Of a DNA stretch of 64,000 nucleotides, positions 17,928-25,982 are shown piece by piece. The stretch's first letter is position 1. Every line of letters begins with the position of its first letter. Origin of the DNA: Streptomyces glomeratus (GTDB lineage Bacteria > Actinomycetota > Actinomycetes > Streptomycetales > Streptomycetaceae); the NCBI RefSeq assembly GCF_021462825.1, contig NZ_JAKEEB010000023.1, positions 1-64,000 on the forward strand, read 5' to 3'. The translations under genes were made by a program, and so were the position numbers. Under the pieces are notes generated by a model that made no database searches, was not told the DNA's origin, and saw nothing but the letters and a program-made list of their open reading frames with translations.

Positions 17928-19007
17928 TTGAAGCACCGACGTATACCCGGGCGCCGGGCCGTCCTGGCCGGCGCGGCCGTCGCCGCACTGATCGCCGCGG
18001 GCGTGACCTTCCAGAATGCGAACGCGAGCGAGACCTCGCAGACCGGAGCGCCCCGCACCCTCTCTGCCGTCGCGGCCGGAAAGCTCGCCTCGACGCTCGG
18101 CGAGGACCTGGGTGCCGACGCGGCCGGAACGTATTACGACGCGAAGACGCAGCAGCTTGTCGTCAATGTGCTCGACGAGTCGGCCGCGAAGTCCGCCCAG
18201 GCGGCCGGCGCCCGGGCGAGAGTCGTCCGGAACTCCCTGGCCGAGCTCGCCGGCGCCCGCACCACGCTCCAGAAGGACGCGGCGCTCCCCGGGACGTCCT
18301 GGGCCACCGATCCCAGGACCAACAAGGTCGTCGTCACGGCCGACCGGACCGTGTCCAAGCAGGAGTGGGCGCGCCTCGCCCACGTCGTCGACGGGCTCGG
18401 CGAGAAGGCCGAGCTCAGGCGCTCACAGGGCACCTTCGAGCCCTTCGTGGCGGGCGGCGACGCCATCGCCGGCTCCGGCGGGCGCTGCTCGCTCGGCTTC
18501 AACGTGGTCAAGGACGGCCAGCCGTACTTCCTGACCGCCGGACACTGCACCCACTCGATCTCCAGCTGGTCGGACTCCAGCGGCAAGGCGATCGGCCAGA
18601 ACGCGCAGTCCAGCTTCCCGGGCAACGACTTCGGCCTGGTCAAGTACACCGCGGACGTCGACCACCCCAGCGCGGTCGACCTCTACAACGGTTCCACGCA
18701 GACGATCACCAAGGCGGCCGAGGCGACCGTCGGCGAGAAGGTGACCCGCAGCGGCTCGACGACCCAGGTCCACTCGGGCACGGTCACCGGTCTGGACGCC
18801 ACCGTGAACTACTCGGAGGGCACGGTCAGCGGTCTGATCCAGACCGACGTCTGCGCCGAGCCCGGTGACAGCGGCGGCGCGCTCTTCGACGGCGACGCCG
18901 CGATCGGCCTCACCTCCGGCGGCAGCGGCGACTGCACCTCGGGAGGCCAGACCTTCTTCCAGCCGGTCACCGAGGCGCTCTCGGCGACGGGTACCCGGAT
19001 CGGCTGA
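17928..19007 (+). CDS. Secreted S1 protease with alpha-lytic-type propeptide
   Basis: A 359-residue pre-pro-protease. The signal peptide ends near residue 34 (AVAALIAAGVTFQNANAS). A longer propeptide (about 40-173) resembles the alpha-lytic protease pro-domain that helps the enzyme fold. The mature part begins VAGGDAI (V174) and has the triad H206 (LTAGHCT), D234 (FPGNDFG) and S315 (EPGDSGGAL). It is close to streptogrisin C/D-type enzymes. The start is TTG at 17928 (reads KHRRIPGRR next), decided by a strong AGGAGG at 17915-17920; an upstream ATG frame lacks a ribosome site. It has its own terminator, so the two protease genes are separate units. Confidence 0.93.
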   Translation: MKHRRIPGRRAVLAGAAVAALIAAGVTFQNANASETSQTGAPRTLSAVAAGKLASTLGEDLGADAAGTYYDAKTQQLVVNVLDESAAKSAQAAGARARVVRNSLAELAGARTTLQKDAALPGTSWATDPRTNKVVVTADRTVSKQEWARLAHVVDGLGEKAELRRSQGTFEPFVAGGDAIAGSGGRCSLGFNVVKDGQPYFLTAGHCTHSISSWSDSSGKAIGQNAQSSFPGNDFGLVKYTADVDHPSAVDLYNGSTQTITKAAEATVGEKVTRSGSTTQVHSGTVTGLDATVNYSEGTVSGLIQTDVCAEPGDSGGALFDGDAAIGLTSGGSGDCTSGGQTFFQPVTEALSATGTRIG

Positions 19008-19030
19008 CGGGCCGACCGCCCGGTTCCCTG

Positions 19031-19064
19031 ACAGTCCCGCCCCGCCTGTGAGGGGCGGGACTGT
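19031..19064 (+). terminator. 13-bp stem terminator after second protease
   Basis: ACAGTCCCGCCCC (19031-19043) pairs perfectly with 19052-19064 around an 8-base loop. It isolates the protease gene from the downstream repair operon. Confidence 0.88.
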
Positions 19065-19169
19065 TCGATGTGTCGCGGCTGATCATCCGGCGTTTGCGCA
19101 GGTGAGGTGGGGGCGTGCGGATGTCGCACGCTAGTTCGAAAATTGGTCTATGGTGGGGGTGGGGTAGAT

Positions 19170-19185
19170 GGGAACGGACGTTCGA
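19170..19185 (+). promoter_or_regulatory. LexA/SOS box candidate upstream of dnaE2
   Basis: The sequence GGGAACGGACGTTCGA contains the perfect core GAAC-N4-GTTC (19172-19183). Its right half is a full match to the actinobacterial/Bacillus LexA site TCGAAC-N4-GTTCGA and its left half matches four of six. It lies 37 bases before the dnaE2 start codon. This fits DNA-damage control of an imuB-dnaE2 type operon. Confidence 0.72.
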
Positions 19186-19222
19186 GAGCCACTGACGGGG
19201 CTCACGGCTACGGGAGGTGCGG

Positions 19223-22200
19223 ATGCCGGGCTTCACGCATCTGCACACCGCCTCCGGGTTCTCCCTGCGCTACGGCGCCTCGCACCCGGAGCGGCTGGCC
19301 GAGCGCGCCGGTGAGCAGGGCATGGACGCCCTCGCACTCACCGACCGGGACACCCTCGCGGGCGCGGTCCGGTTCGCCAAGGCCTGCGCGAAGGCCGGGG
19401 TCCGTCCCCTGTTCGGCGTGGAACTGGCGGTGCAGGCCGCGGAGCCCGTACGGCGGGACCGGCGCCGCACTCCGGTGCGCGGCGGTGCCTTCATCGACGA
19501 GTCGACACCGCGCGCGGTCTTCCTCGCCCGGGACGGCGCCCGCGGCTGGGCCGACCTGTGCCGGCTGGTCACCGCCGCCCATACCTCGCCCAAGCTCTCG
19601 GCTCCTCCCCCCCTCTCGACTTCGCTCGAGCGGGGGGACCCCCATCAGCAGGGGGGACCCCCGTCGGGCACCACCCTGCTGTCCTGGACCGACAACCACG
19701 CCGGCGGTCTGACCGTCCTGCTCGGCCCCGAGTCCGACGTGGGCCGCGCCCTCGCCGCGGGGCGCCCGGACCGCGCGGCCAGGCTTCTCGCGCCCTGGCG
19801 GGAGGTCTACGGCGACGCCCTGCGCCTGGAGGCCGTCTGGCACGGCCGCGCCGGCACCGGCCCCGGCTCCCTGCGCCTGGCGGCCCGCACCGTCGGCTTC
19901 GCCGTCGAGCAGGGCGTCCGCCCTGTGCTCAGCAACGCCGTCCGGTACGCCGACCCCGGGCTCGGCCCGGTCGCCGACGTCCTGGACGCCGCCCGCCGGC
20001 TCGTCCCCATCGACCCCACCAAGGAGCTGGACTCCGGTGAAGCCTGGCTCAAGGACGCGCCGGCCATGCTGACGGCCGCCGAGCGGGTGGTCGAGGCCGC
20101 CGGCTACCGCCGCGACACCGCCCACCGCCTGCTGGAGCAGACCCGGGCGACGGCCGCCGAGTGCCTGGTGGACCCCGAGGACGACCTCGGCATCGGCACG
20201 GTGCACTTCCCCGAGCCGCACCTCGTCGGCGCCGGCCACCGCACCGCCCAGCGCGCGCTCGCCTCCCGGGCGGCGGCGGGCATGGTGCTGCGCGGCTACG
20301 ACACCCGGCGCGCCTACTGGGAGCGGATGCACGACGAACTGGACATCATCGCCCACCACGGCTTCGCGTCCTACTTCCTCACGGTCGCCCAGGTCGTGGA
20401 CGACGTCCGGAAGATGGGCATCCGGGTCGCCGCGCGCGGCTCCGGCGCGGGCTCCCTCGTCAACCACCTGCTCGGCATCGCGCACGCCGACCCGGTCGAG
20501 CACGGGCTGCTGATGGAGCGCTTCCTGTCCAAGCGCCGCCTGGCCCTGCCCGACATCGACATCGACGTGGAGTCCGCCCGCCGCCTCGAGGTCTACCGCG
20601 CGATCATCGACCGGTTCGGCACCGAGCGGGTCGCGACGGTCGCGATGCCGGAGACGTACCGCGTCCGCCATGCGATCCGCGACGTGGGCGCGGCCCTGTC
20701 CATGGACCCCGCCGACATCGACCGCATCGCCAAGTCCTTCCCGCACATCCGCGCCCGCGACGCCCGCGCGGCGCTGAAGGAACTGCCCGAGCTCGGGCGG
20801 CTGGCGGGGGAGCTCCGGCACGAGGGGCACAAGTACGGCCGGCTGTGGGAGCTGGTCGAGGCCCTGGACGCGCTGCCCCGCGGAGTCGCCATGCACCCGT
20901 GCGGAGTGCTGCTCTCCGACGCCTCCCTCCTGGCCCGTACGCCGGTCATGCCGACCAGCGGTGAGGGCTTTCCCATGTCCCAGTTCGACAAGGACGACGT
21001 CGAGGAGCTGGGGCTGCTCAAGCTCGATGTGCTCGGGGTGCGGATGCAGTCCGCCATGGCGCACGCGGTCGCGGAGGTGGAGCGGGCCTCGGGGGAGCGG
21101 ATCGACCTGGACGCCCTGGCGCCGGGCGACCCGGCGACGTACCACCTCATCCGCTCCACCGAGACCCTGGGCTGCTTCCAGATCGAGTCGCCGGGCCAGC
21201 GGGACCTGGTCGGACGGCTTCAGCCGGCCGGCTTCCACGACCTGGTCGTCGACATCTCGCTGTTCCGGCCCGGTCCGGTCGCGGCCGACATGGTGCGGCC
21301 GTTCATCGAGGCGCGCCACGGGCGGGCGCCCGTCCGCTATCCGCACCCCGACCTGGAGGAACCGCTGAAGGAGACCTACGGCGTCGTCGTCTTCCACGAG
21401 CAGGTCATCCACATCCTGGACATCATGACCGGTTGTGGGCGCGACGAGGCGGACCGGGTGCGGCGCGGGCTGTCCGACGCGGAGTCGCAGGGGCGGATCC
21501 GGGTCTGGTTCGCCCAGCAGGCGGCGGCGAACGGGTACGACGCGGAAACGATTCAGCGCACCTGGGAGATCGTCGAGGCCTTCGGCTCGTACGGCTTCTG
21601 CAAGGCGCACGCGGTCGCCTTCGCCGTACCGACGTACCAGTCGGCGTGGCTGAAGGCCCATCACCCGGCCGCCTTCTACGCGGGCCTGCTCACGCACGAC
21701 CCCGGGATGTACCCGAAGCGGCTGCTGCTGGCGGACGCGCGGCGGCGCGGGGTGCCGATCCTGCCGCTGGACGTGAACAAGTCGGGAGCCGCCCACCGTA
21801 TCGAACTGATGTCTGGAACAAAGGGTTCCGCCGAGCGGTGGGGGCTCCGGCTCGCCCTCCGCGATGTGCACGGCATCAGCGAGGGTGAGGCGAAGCGGAT
21901 CGAGGCCGGGCAGCCGTACTCCTCCCTGCTCGACTTCTGGGAGCGTGCCCGGCCGAGCCGTCCCGTCGCCCAGCGGCTGGCGCAGGTCGGCGCGCTGGAC
22001 CCGTTCGGCGCCAACCGCCGCGATCTGCAACTGCACCTGACCGAACTGCACCGGGGCGCCCGGGGCGGGGGAGGCGGCCAGCTCCCTCTGGCGGGCGGAC
22101 GGCGGACGGCCTCCGCCGGGCTGCCCGACCTCTCCCCGGCAGAGCGGCTCAGCGCCGAGCTGGGCGTACTGTCCATGGACGCCTCGCGCAATCTGATGGA

Positions 22201-22741
22201 CGACCACCGAGCCTTCCTGGACGAGCTGGGCGTGGTGCCGGCCCGCCGGCTGCGCTCGGCCCGGCACGGCGAGACGGTGCTGGTCGCGGGGGCCAAGGCG
22301 GCCACCCAGACCCCGCCGATCCGTTCCGGCAAGCGGGTCATCTTCACCACGCTCGACGACGGCACGGGCCTGGTCGACCTCGCCTTCTTCGACGACTCCC
22401 ACGACGCCTGCGCCCACACCGTCTTCCACTCCTGGCTGCTGCTGGTGCGCGGGGTGGTGCAGCGACGGGGACCGCGCAGCCTCAGCGTGGTGGGCTCCGC
22501 CGCCTGGAACCTCGCCGAACTGGCCGAACTGCGCGCCGAAGGCGGCCTCGACGTGGTGGCGGCCCGGCTGGCGGAGCCCGTCCCACAGCCGGAGCACGAG
22601 GGCGGCGACGCGGCGAAGGGCCGCCGCATCCGGATGTCCACGGGGTACGAGATGAACCCCTGGGCCGATCTGCGACCCGCGGGCGAGGGCCCTGCGGGTG
22701 GAAAGAAGTTGTGGCATCAGAGTCCGGGGAGTGCGGGATGA
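19223..22741 (+). CDS. dnaE2: Error-prone DNA polymerase III alpha subunit
   Basis: A 1172-residue C-family polymerase of the DnaE2 (ImuC) type used for mutagenic translesion synthesis. The N-terminal PHP domain begins FTHLHTASGFSLRYG. The palm holds the catalytic Asp set PDIDIDVES (D444, D446, D448). The helical thumb/fingers and the OB-like C-terminal part (KRVIFTTLDDGTGLVDLAFF) are present, while the long replicative C-terminal tail of DnaE1 is missing. Start is ATG at 19223 with CGGGAGG just upstream, in preference to the GTG at 19217. A palindromic element adds ~24 residues in the PHP domain (about 126-149). The stop overlaps the next start by ATGA. Confidence 0.93.
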   Translation: MPGFTHLHTASGFSLRYGASHPERLAERAGEQGMDALALTDRDTLAGAVRFAKACAKAGVRPLFGVELAVQAAEPVRRDRRRTPVRGGAFIDESTPRAVFLARDGARGWADLCRLVTAAHTSPKLSAPPPLSTSLERGDPHQQGGPPSGTTLLSWTDNHAGGLTVLLGPESDVGRALAAGRPDRAARLLAPWREVYGDALRLEAVWHGRAGTGPGSLRLAARTVGFAVEQGVRPVLSNAVRYADPGLGPVADVLDAARRLVPIDPTKELDSGEAWLKDAPAMLTAAERVVEAAGYRRDTAHRLLEQTRATAAECLVDPEDDLGIGTVHFPEPHLVGAGHRTAQRALASRAAAGMVLRGYDTRRAYWERMHDELDIIAHHGFASYFLTVAQVVDDVRKMGIRVAARGSGAGSLVNHLLGIAHADPVEHGLLMERFLSKRRLALPDIDIDVESARRLEVYRAIIDRFGTERVATVAMPETYRVRHAIRDVGAALSMDPADIDRIAKSFPHIRARDARAALKELPELGRLAGELRHEGHKYGRLWELVEALDALPRGVAMHPCGVLLSDASLLARTPVMPTSGEGFPMSQFDKDDVEELGLLKLDVLGVRMQSAMAHAVAEVERASGERIDLDALAPGDPATYHLIRSTETLGCFQIESPGQRDLVGRLQPAGFHDLVVDISLFRPGPVAADMVRPFIEARHGRAPVRYPHPDLEEPLKETYGVVVFHEQVIHILDIMTGCGRDEADRVRRGLSDAESQGRIRVWFAQQAAANGYDAETIQRTWEIVEAFGSYGFCKAHAVAFAVPTYQSAWLKAHHPAAFYAGLLTHDPGMYPKRLLLADARRRGVPILPLDVNKSGAAHRIELMSGTKGSAERWGLRLALRDVHGISEGEAKRIEAGQPYSSLLDFWERARPSRPVAQRLAQVGALDPFGANRRDLQLHLTELHRGARGGGGGQLPLAGGRRTASAGLPDLSPAERLSAELGVLSMDASRNLMDDHRAFLDELGVVPARRLRSARHGETVLVAGAKAATQTPPIRSGKRVIFTTLDDGTGLVDLAFFDDSHDACAHTVFHSWLLLVRGVVQRRGPRSLSVVGSAAWNLAELAELRAEGGLDVVAARLAEPVPQPEHEGGDAAKGRRIRMSTGYEMNPWADLRPAGEGPAGGKKLWHQSPGSAG
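19603..19664. repeat. Palindromic element inserted in frame in dnaE2
   Basis: A C-tract, the core CTCTCGACTTCGCTCGAGC (19613-19631) and a G-tract can fold into a long hairpin, followed by a repeated GGGGGGACCCCC. It encodes a low-complexity LSAPPPLSTSLERGD-type insertion that keeps the reading frame. A related copy (17 of 19 core bases) lies inside an ABC permease gene at 55653-55671. This resembles a small dispersed Streptomyces palindrome. Confidence 0.72.
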
Positions 22742-23712
22742 CCATCCTCTGCGTACGTTTCCAGCTGCCGGTGATGTACGAGGCGGCCCTGCCGGGGCTG
22801 CTCGGGCTCCTCGAGGAGTTCACTCCCGTCGTCGAGGCACTGCCACCCGACGGGGCGCTCGCCGATCTGCGGGGCGCCGAGCGGTACTTCGGGCGGGACG
22901 CCGTCGAACTGGCCGCGCTGATCCGGGTACGGGCCCTCGCCCACCACGGTGTGGACTGCGCGATCGGGGCGGGACCCGGGCCCATGCTGGCCCGTATGGC
23001 CCTGCGCGAGGCGACGCCCGGCACGGTCCGCGTGGTACCCGAAGCGCCCGGCGCCGTTCGGGAGTTCCTCGACGGACTGCCGGTCAGGGCGCTGCCCGGG
23101 GTCGGCGGGGTCACCGCCCGTACCCTGTGCGAGTACGGCCTCGACACCGTCGGCAAGGTCGCTGCCGCGCCCCTGTCCACGGTGCAGCGGCTGGTCGGTC
23201 TCCGGGCCGGCCGTGAACTGCACGAGAGGGCGAACGGCATCGACCGCGGCCGGGTCGTGCCCAACGCCGTGTCCTCCTCTCTCGCCGCGGAACGCCCCTT
23301 CACCCACGACGAACTGGACCCCGACCGGCACCGGCGCGCCCTGCTGTCGGCCGCCGAGGAACTCGGCACCCGGCTGCGCAATCTGGAGCGTGTGTCCCGC
23401 ACGCTCACCCTCACCGTGCGCTACGCCGACCGCTCCTCGACGACCCGCAGCCGTACCCTCGCCGAACCGACCGCGCACTCGGCGGCGCTCACCGCGGAGG
23501 CGTACCGCATGTACGAGGCGCTCGGACTGCAACGCGCCCGGGTCCGCGCGATCGCCCTGCGCGCCGAGGGCCTGATCCCCGCCGACCACGCGACCCACCA
23601 GCTCACCTTCGACCCCGTGGACGAGAAGGTGCGCCGCCTGGAGGAGGTGGCGGACCGCGCGCGAGCCAGGTTCGGCCCGCGCGCGGTGATCCCGGGGTCG
23701 CTCGCCGCCTAG
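22738..23712 (+). CDS. ImuB-like Y-family polymerase homolog
   Basis: A 324-residue protein related to DinB-type polymerases but probably inactive. The N-terminus reads MTILCVRFQLPV, where active enzymes have an Asp in a MDxDAFF context. The second site reads VEALPPDGA, where the usual Asp-Glu pair of SIDEA has lost the Glu. A helix-hairpin-helix (LPGVGGVTARTL, about 118-130) and a little-finger-like region follow, and QLTFD (288-292) fits a beta-clamp binding motif. In mycobacteria ImuB is the dead scaffold that brings DnaE2 to the clamp. Here it is translationally coupled to dnaE2 by a 4-bp overlap, which supports that role. No imuA is adjacent. Confidence 0.85.
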   Translation: MTILCVRFQLPVMYEAALPGLLGLLEEFTPVVEALPPDGALADLRGAERYFGRDAVELAALIRVRALAHHGVDCAIGAGPGPMLARMALREATPGTVRVVPEAPGAVREFLDGLPVRALPGVGGVTARTLCEYGLDTVGKVAAAPLSTVQRLVGLRAGRELHERANGIDRGRVVPNAVSSSLAAERPFTHDELDPDRHRRALLSAAEELGTRLRNLERVSRTLTLTVRYADRSSTTRSRTLAEPTAHSAALTAEAYRMYEALGLQRARVRAIALRAEGLIPADHATHQLTFDPVDEKVRRLEEVADRARARFGPRAVIPGSLAA

Positions 23713-23830
23713 GGGGATTTCGGGCTGTGATCTCGTCTTCCCCGGGGTGACCGAGTCGGAACTCGCCGACGGCATCTCCGACCCGGTCGCCGGAAAGGCC
23801 ATCGCTGCGTGTTCCGCCGGCCCGGGTGCG

Positions 23831-23884
23831 CGTTTCGGGTTGTGACCAATCACCGGGGCCACCTTTTGACCACAACCCGAAACA
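23831..23884. terminator. Inverted repeat between imuB-like and cupin genes
   Basis: CGTTTCGGGTTGTG (23831-23844) is matched by CACAACCCGAAACACG from 23871, a 13-bp inverted repeat with a ~26-base interior. It lies between convergent genes and may end both transcripts, but the large loop is unusual. A related half (TTTCGGGCTGTGA) also occurs near 23719 just after the imuB-like stop. Confidence 0.5.
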
Positions 23885-23908
23885 CGCCTTAGTCCTGTGC
23901 CGCGGGCG

Positions 23909-24283
23909 TCAGTTGGCCCACGGCGGGGTGATACGCGTGCCGTCGGCCAGCTCCGCCTCGAGACCGTGGGAGGTGGTGACCCAGGAGACCGCGGTGTGGT
24001 CGGTCGGGTTCTCGACGGTGAGGGTCGCCCCGGGGTTGACGATCACCGTGTCGCCCGCGAAGACGCGGTCGGTGCGGCCGTCGACCGTGATCAGCAGCTC
24101 GCCGTGCAGCAGATGGAAGATCTCCTCCCGGTTGACGGTGTGGGCGGGCGCCTTGGTGCCCGCAGGGATCTCCCCCCGCCACGCGCACAGCTCCTTGCTG
24201 CCCGTCAGGGGAGTGGCGTACGAGACGAATCGCGCGCCGTGCATCTCGTGTGCGACGGCTTGGGACGAACGGACCACGGGCAT
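23909..24283 (-). CDS. Cupin-domain protein
   Basis: A 124-residue single-domain cupin. The first metal-binding motif is recognisable in PAHTVNREEIFHLLHGELLITVDG (His, Glu, His pattern), and the second half gives VFAGDTVIVNPGATLTVENPTD. Small cupins of this type bind a metal and either act as simple oxygenases/isomerases or sense a ligand. It is divergent from a marR gene with two matching operators between them, so it is probably the regulated target. The substrate is unknown. Confidence 0.85.
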   Translation of the reverse strand: MPVVRSSQAVAHEMHGARFVSYATPLTGSKELCAWRGEIPAGTKAPAHTVNREEIFHLLHGELLITVDGRTDRVFAGDTVIVNPGATLTVENPTDHTAVSWVTTSHGLEAELADGTRITPPWAN

Positions 24284-24303
24284 GGGGTGCCTCCCGGCAG
24301 ATG

Positions 24304-24350
24304 GTCAAGTGGGTTGACTACTTACCCAACCATGGTCAAGCCACTTGACC
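24304..24350. promoter_or_regulatory. Paired MarR operators GTCAA-N5-TTGAC
   Basis: Two perfect palindromes of the same type, GTCAAGTGGGTTGAC (24304-24318) and GTCAAGCCACTTGAC (24335-24349, extended to seven base pairs per arm by the flanking G and C), lie in the divergent promoter region. Their centres are 31 bases apart, about three helical turns. They are the likely binding sites of the adjacent MarR protein and would control both genes. Confidence 0.82.
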
Positions 24351-24378
24351 TTCTCGTCAAGGGTGTTTCAATGCCTCC

Positions 24379-24825
24379 GTGCAGAACTCCGAGGCCATGG
24401 GCCTTTCCGCCGCCCTGCTCGCCGTCGCGGCCGAGCTGACCCAGCGCATCCATGACGGCGTCGTCGCCAGGGGTTTCGAGGGGTTGCGACCCGCGCACGG
24501 CTTCGCGTTCGCCCGGCTCTCCGCGGGCGGCGCGACGGTCACCGAGCTCGCCGCCCACCTCGGGGTCACCAAGCAGGCGGCAAGTCAGCTCGTGGACGAG
24601 ATCGTGCGCAAGGGTTACGCCGAACGGCGGCCGCATCCCGGGGACGCGCGCGCCCGGCTGATCGTGCTGACCGAGCAGGGCCGGGCCTGCACCCGGGCGG
24701 CGGAGGAGGCCGCGGCGGAGGCCGTGCGGCCGTGGGCGGAGCTGCTCGGGGAGCCCGGAATTCGTTCGCTCCAGCGTCAGTTGGGGCAGATCGCACCCGC
24801 GGGGCCGGTCAAACCCGCATGGTGA
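24379..24825 (+). CDS. MarR-family transcriptional regulator
   Basis: A 148-residue winged-helix protein. The helix-turn-helix is LAAHLGVTKQAASQLVDEIVRKGY and the wing is RRPHPGDARARLIVLTEQG, both classic for MarR; flanking helices form the dimer. Start is GTG at 24379. The gene is divergent from the cupin gene, and its own promoter region carries two palindromes, so autoregulation is likely. The inducing ligand is unknown. Confidence 0.92.
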   Translation: MQNSEAMGLSAALLAVAAELTQRIHDGVVARGFEGLRPAHGFAFARLSAGGATVTELAAHLGVTKQAASQLVDEIVRKGYAERRPHPGDARARLIVLTEQGRACTRAAEEAAAEAVRPWAELLGEPGIRSLQRQLGQIAPAGPVKPAW

Positions 24826-25017
24826 TGAGTCCTCACACGCGCTCGGTGCATTACCAGAAGCCGCAGCCGCCATCGGCCGCCATCGAAAGTTTTTACTGAC
24901 GCGTAACTTCACACTTCCACTACTGGTCCGTAACTTGACGGGTGAACAGCATCCCGTGATCCGGATCACAGGGCGTAAGGCCGTCGTACCTCCCTTGAGC
25001 CGCAAGGAGATCACCCG

Positions 25018-25884
25018 ATGCTGCCCTGGAAACGAGCGTTCAGACCGCTGGCCGCACTGCTGCTGGCCGCAGCGGTCGCCGTCGTTCCCACCGCCACCGC
25101 CACCGCCGACGCCGCAACCGCCCCGAGCAGCGGCTGGAACGACTACTCCTGCAAGCCGTCCGCCGCCCACCCCCGCCCCGTCGTCCTCGTCCACGGGACT
25201 CTGGGGAACTCCGTGGACAACTGGCTGGCCCTCGCGCCCTATCTGGAGAGCCGCGGCTACTGCGTCTTCTCCCTCGACTACGGCCAGCTGCCGGGCGTCC
25301 CCCTCTTCTACGGGCTCGGTCCCATCGCCTCGTCCGCCGAGCAGCTCCAGACGTTCGTCGACAAGGTGCTGGCCGCGACCGGCGCCGCCAAGGCCGACAT
25401 CGTCGGGCACTCGCAGGGCGGAATGATGCCCCGCTACTACCTCAAGTTCCTCGGCGGCGCCGCCAAGGTGAACGCACTCGTCGGCATCGCGCCCGACAAC
25501 CACGGCACCACCCTGGACGGACTCGCCAACCTGCTGCCCTACTTCCCCGGCGCCGCGGACCTGCTCTCCAAGGCCACGCCGGGACTCGCCGACCAGGTGG
25601 CCGGCTCCGAGTTCATCACCAAGCTCAACGCCGGAGGCGACACCGTGCCCGGCGTGCACTACACGGTCATCGCCACCAAGTACGACGAGGTGGCCACCCC
25701 GTACAGGTCCCAGTTCCTGAGCGGATCCGATGTCCACAACGTCCTGTTGCAGGACCTGTGCGGCCTCGACCTCTCCGAGCACGTGCTGATCGCGTTGACC
25801 GACCGGATCGCCTTCCACGAGGTGGCGAACGCCCTCGACCCGGCGCACGCCACCGCCACCACCTGCGCCTCGGTGTTCAGCTGA
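25018..25884 (+). CDS. Secreted lipase/esterase (alpha/beta hydrolase)
   Basis: A 288-residue secreted hydrolase. Signal peptide about 1-33 (LAALLLAAAVAVVPTATATADA). The alpha/beta fold shows the oxyanion segment VLVHGTLGNSVDNW, the nucleophile elbow GHSQGG (catalytic Ser), a likely acid in KYDEVATPY and a likely catalytic His in SEHVLIAL. This matches the Streptomyces extracellular LipA/EstA-type triacylglycerol lipases. The ATG at 25018 has AAGGAGA upstream. The promoter region has CGTAACTT twice (24902-24909 and 24929-24936), 27 bases apart, a possible activator site. Confidence 0.9.
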   Translation: MLPWKRAFRPLAALLLAAAVAVVPTATATADAATAPSSGWNDYSCKPSAAHPRPVVLVHGTLGNSVDNWLALAPYLESRGYCVFSLDYGQLPGVPLFYGLGPIASSAEQLQTFVDKVLAATGAAKADIVGHSQGGMMPRYYLKFLGGAAKVNALVGIAPDNHGTTLDGLANLLPYFPGAADLLSKATPGLADQVAGSEFITKLNAGGDTVPGVHYTVIATKYDEVATPYRSQFLSGSDVHNVLLQDLCGLDLSEHVLIALTDRIAFHEVANALDPAHATATTCASVFS

Positions 25885-25982
25885 CCCCGACCACCCTCGC
25901 AAGACGTCCGCAGCCGTCCCCAGCCGCTGCGGCCGTCTCCCGGGACCTGTCCGACCTGAGCCGCCGGACAGGCCCCGGAACC

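Noticed and set aside
19208..22717. 1169-codon open frame antisense to dnaE2
   Set aside because: A high-GC antisense shadow of the polymerase gene; residue composition is typical of non-coding frames.
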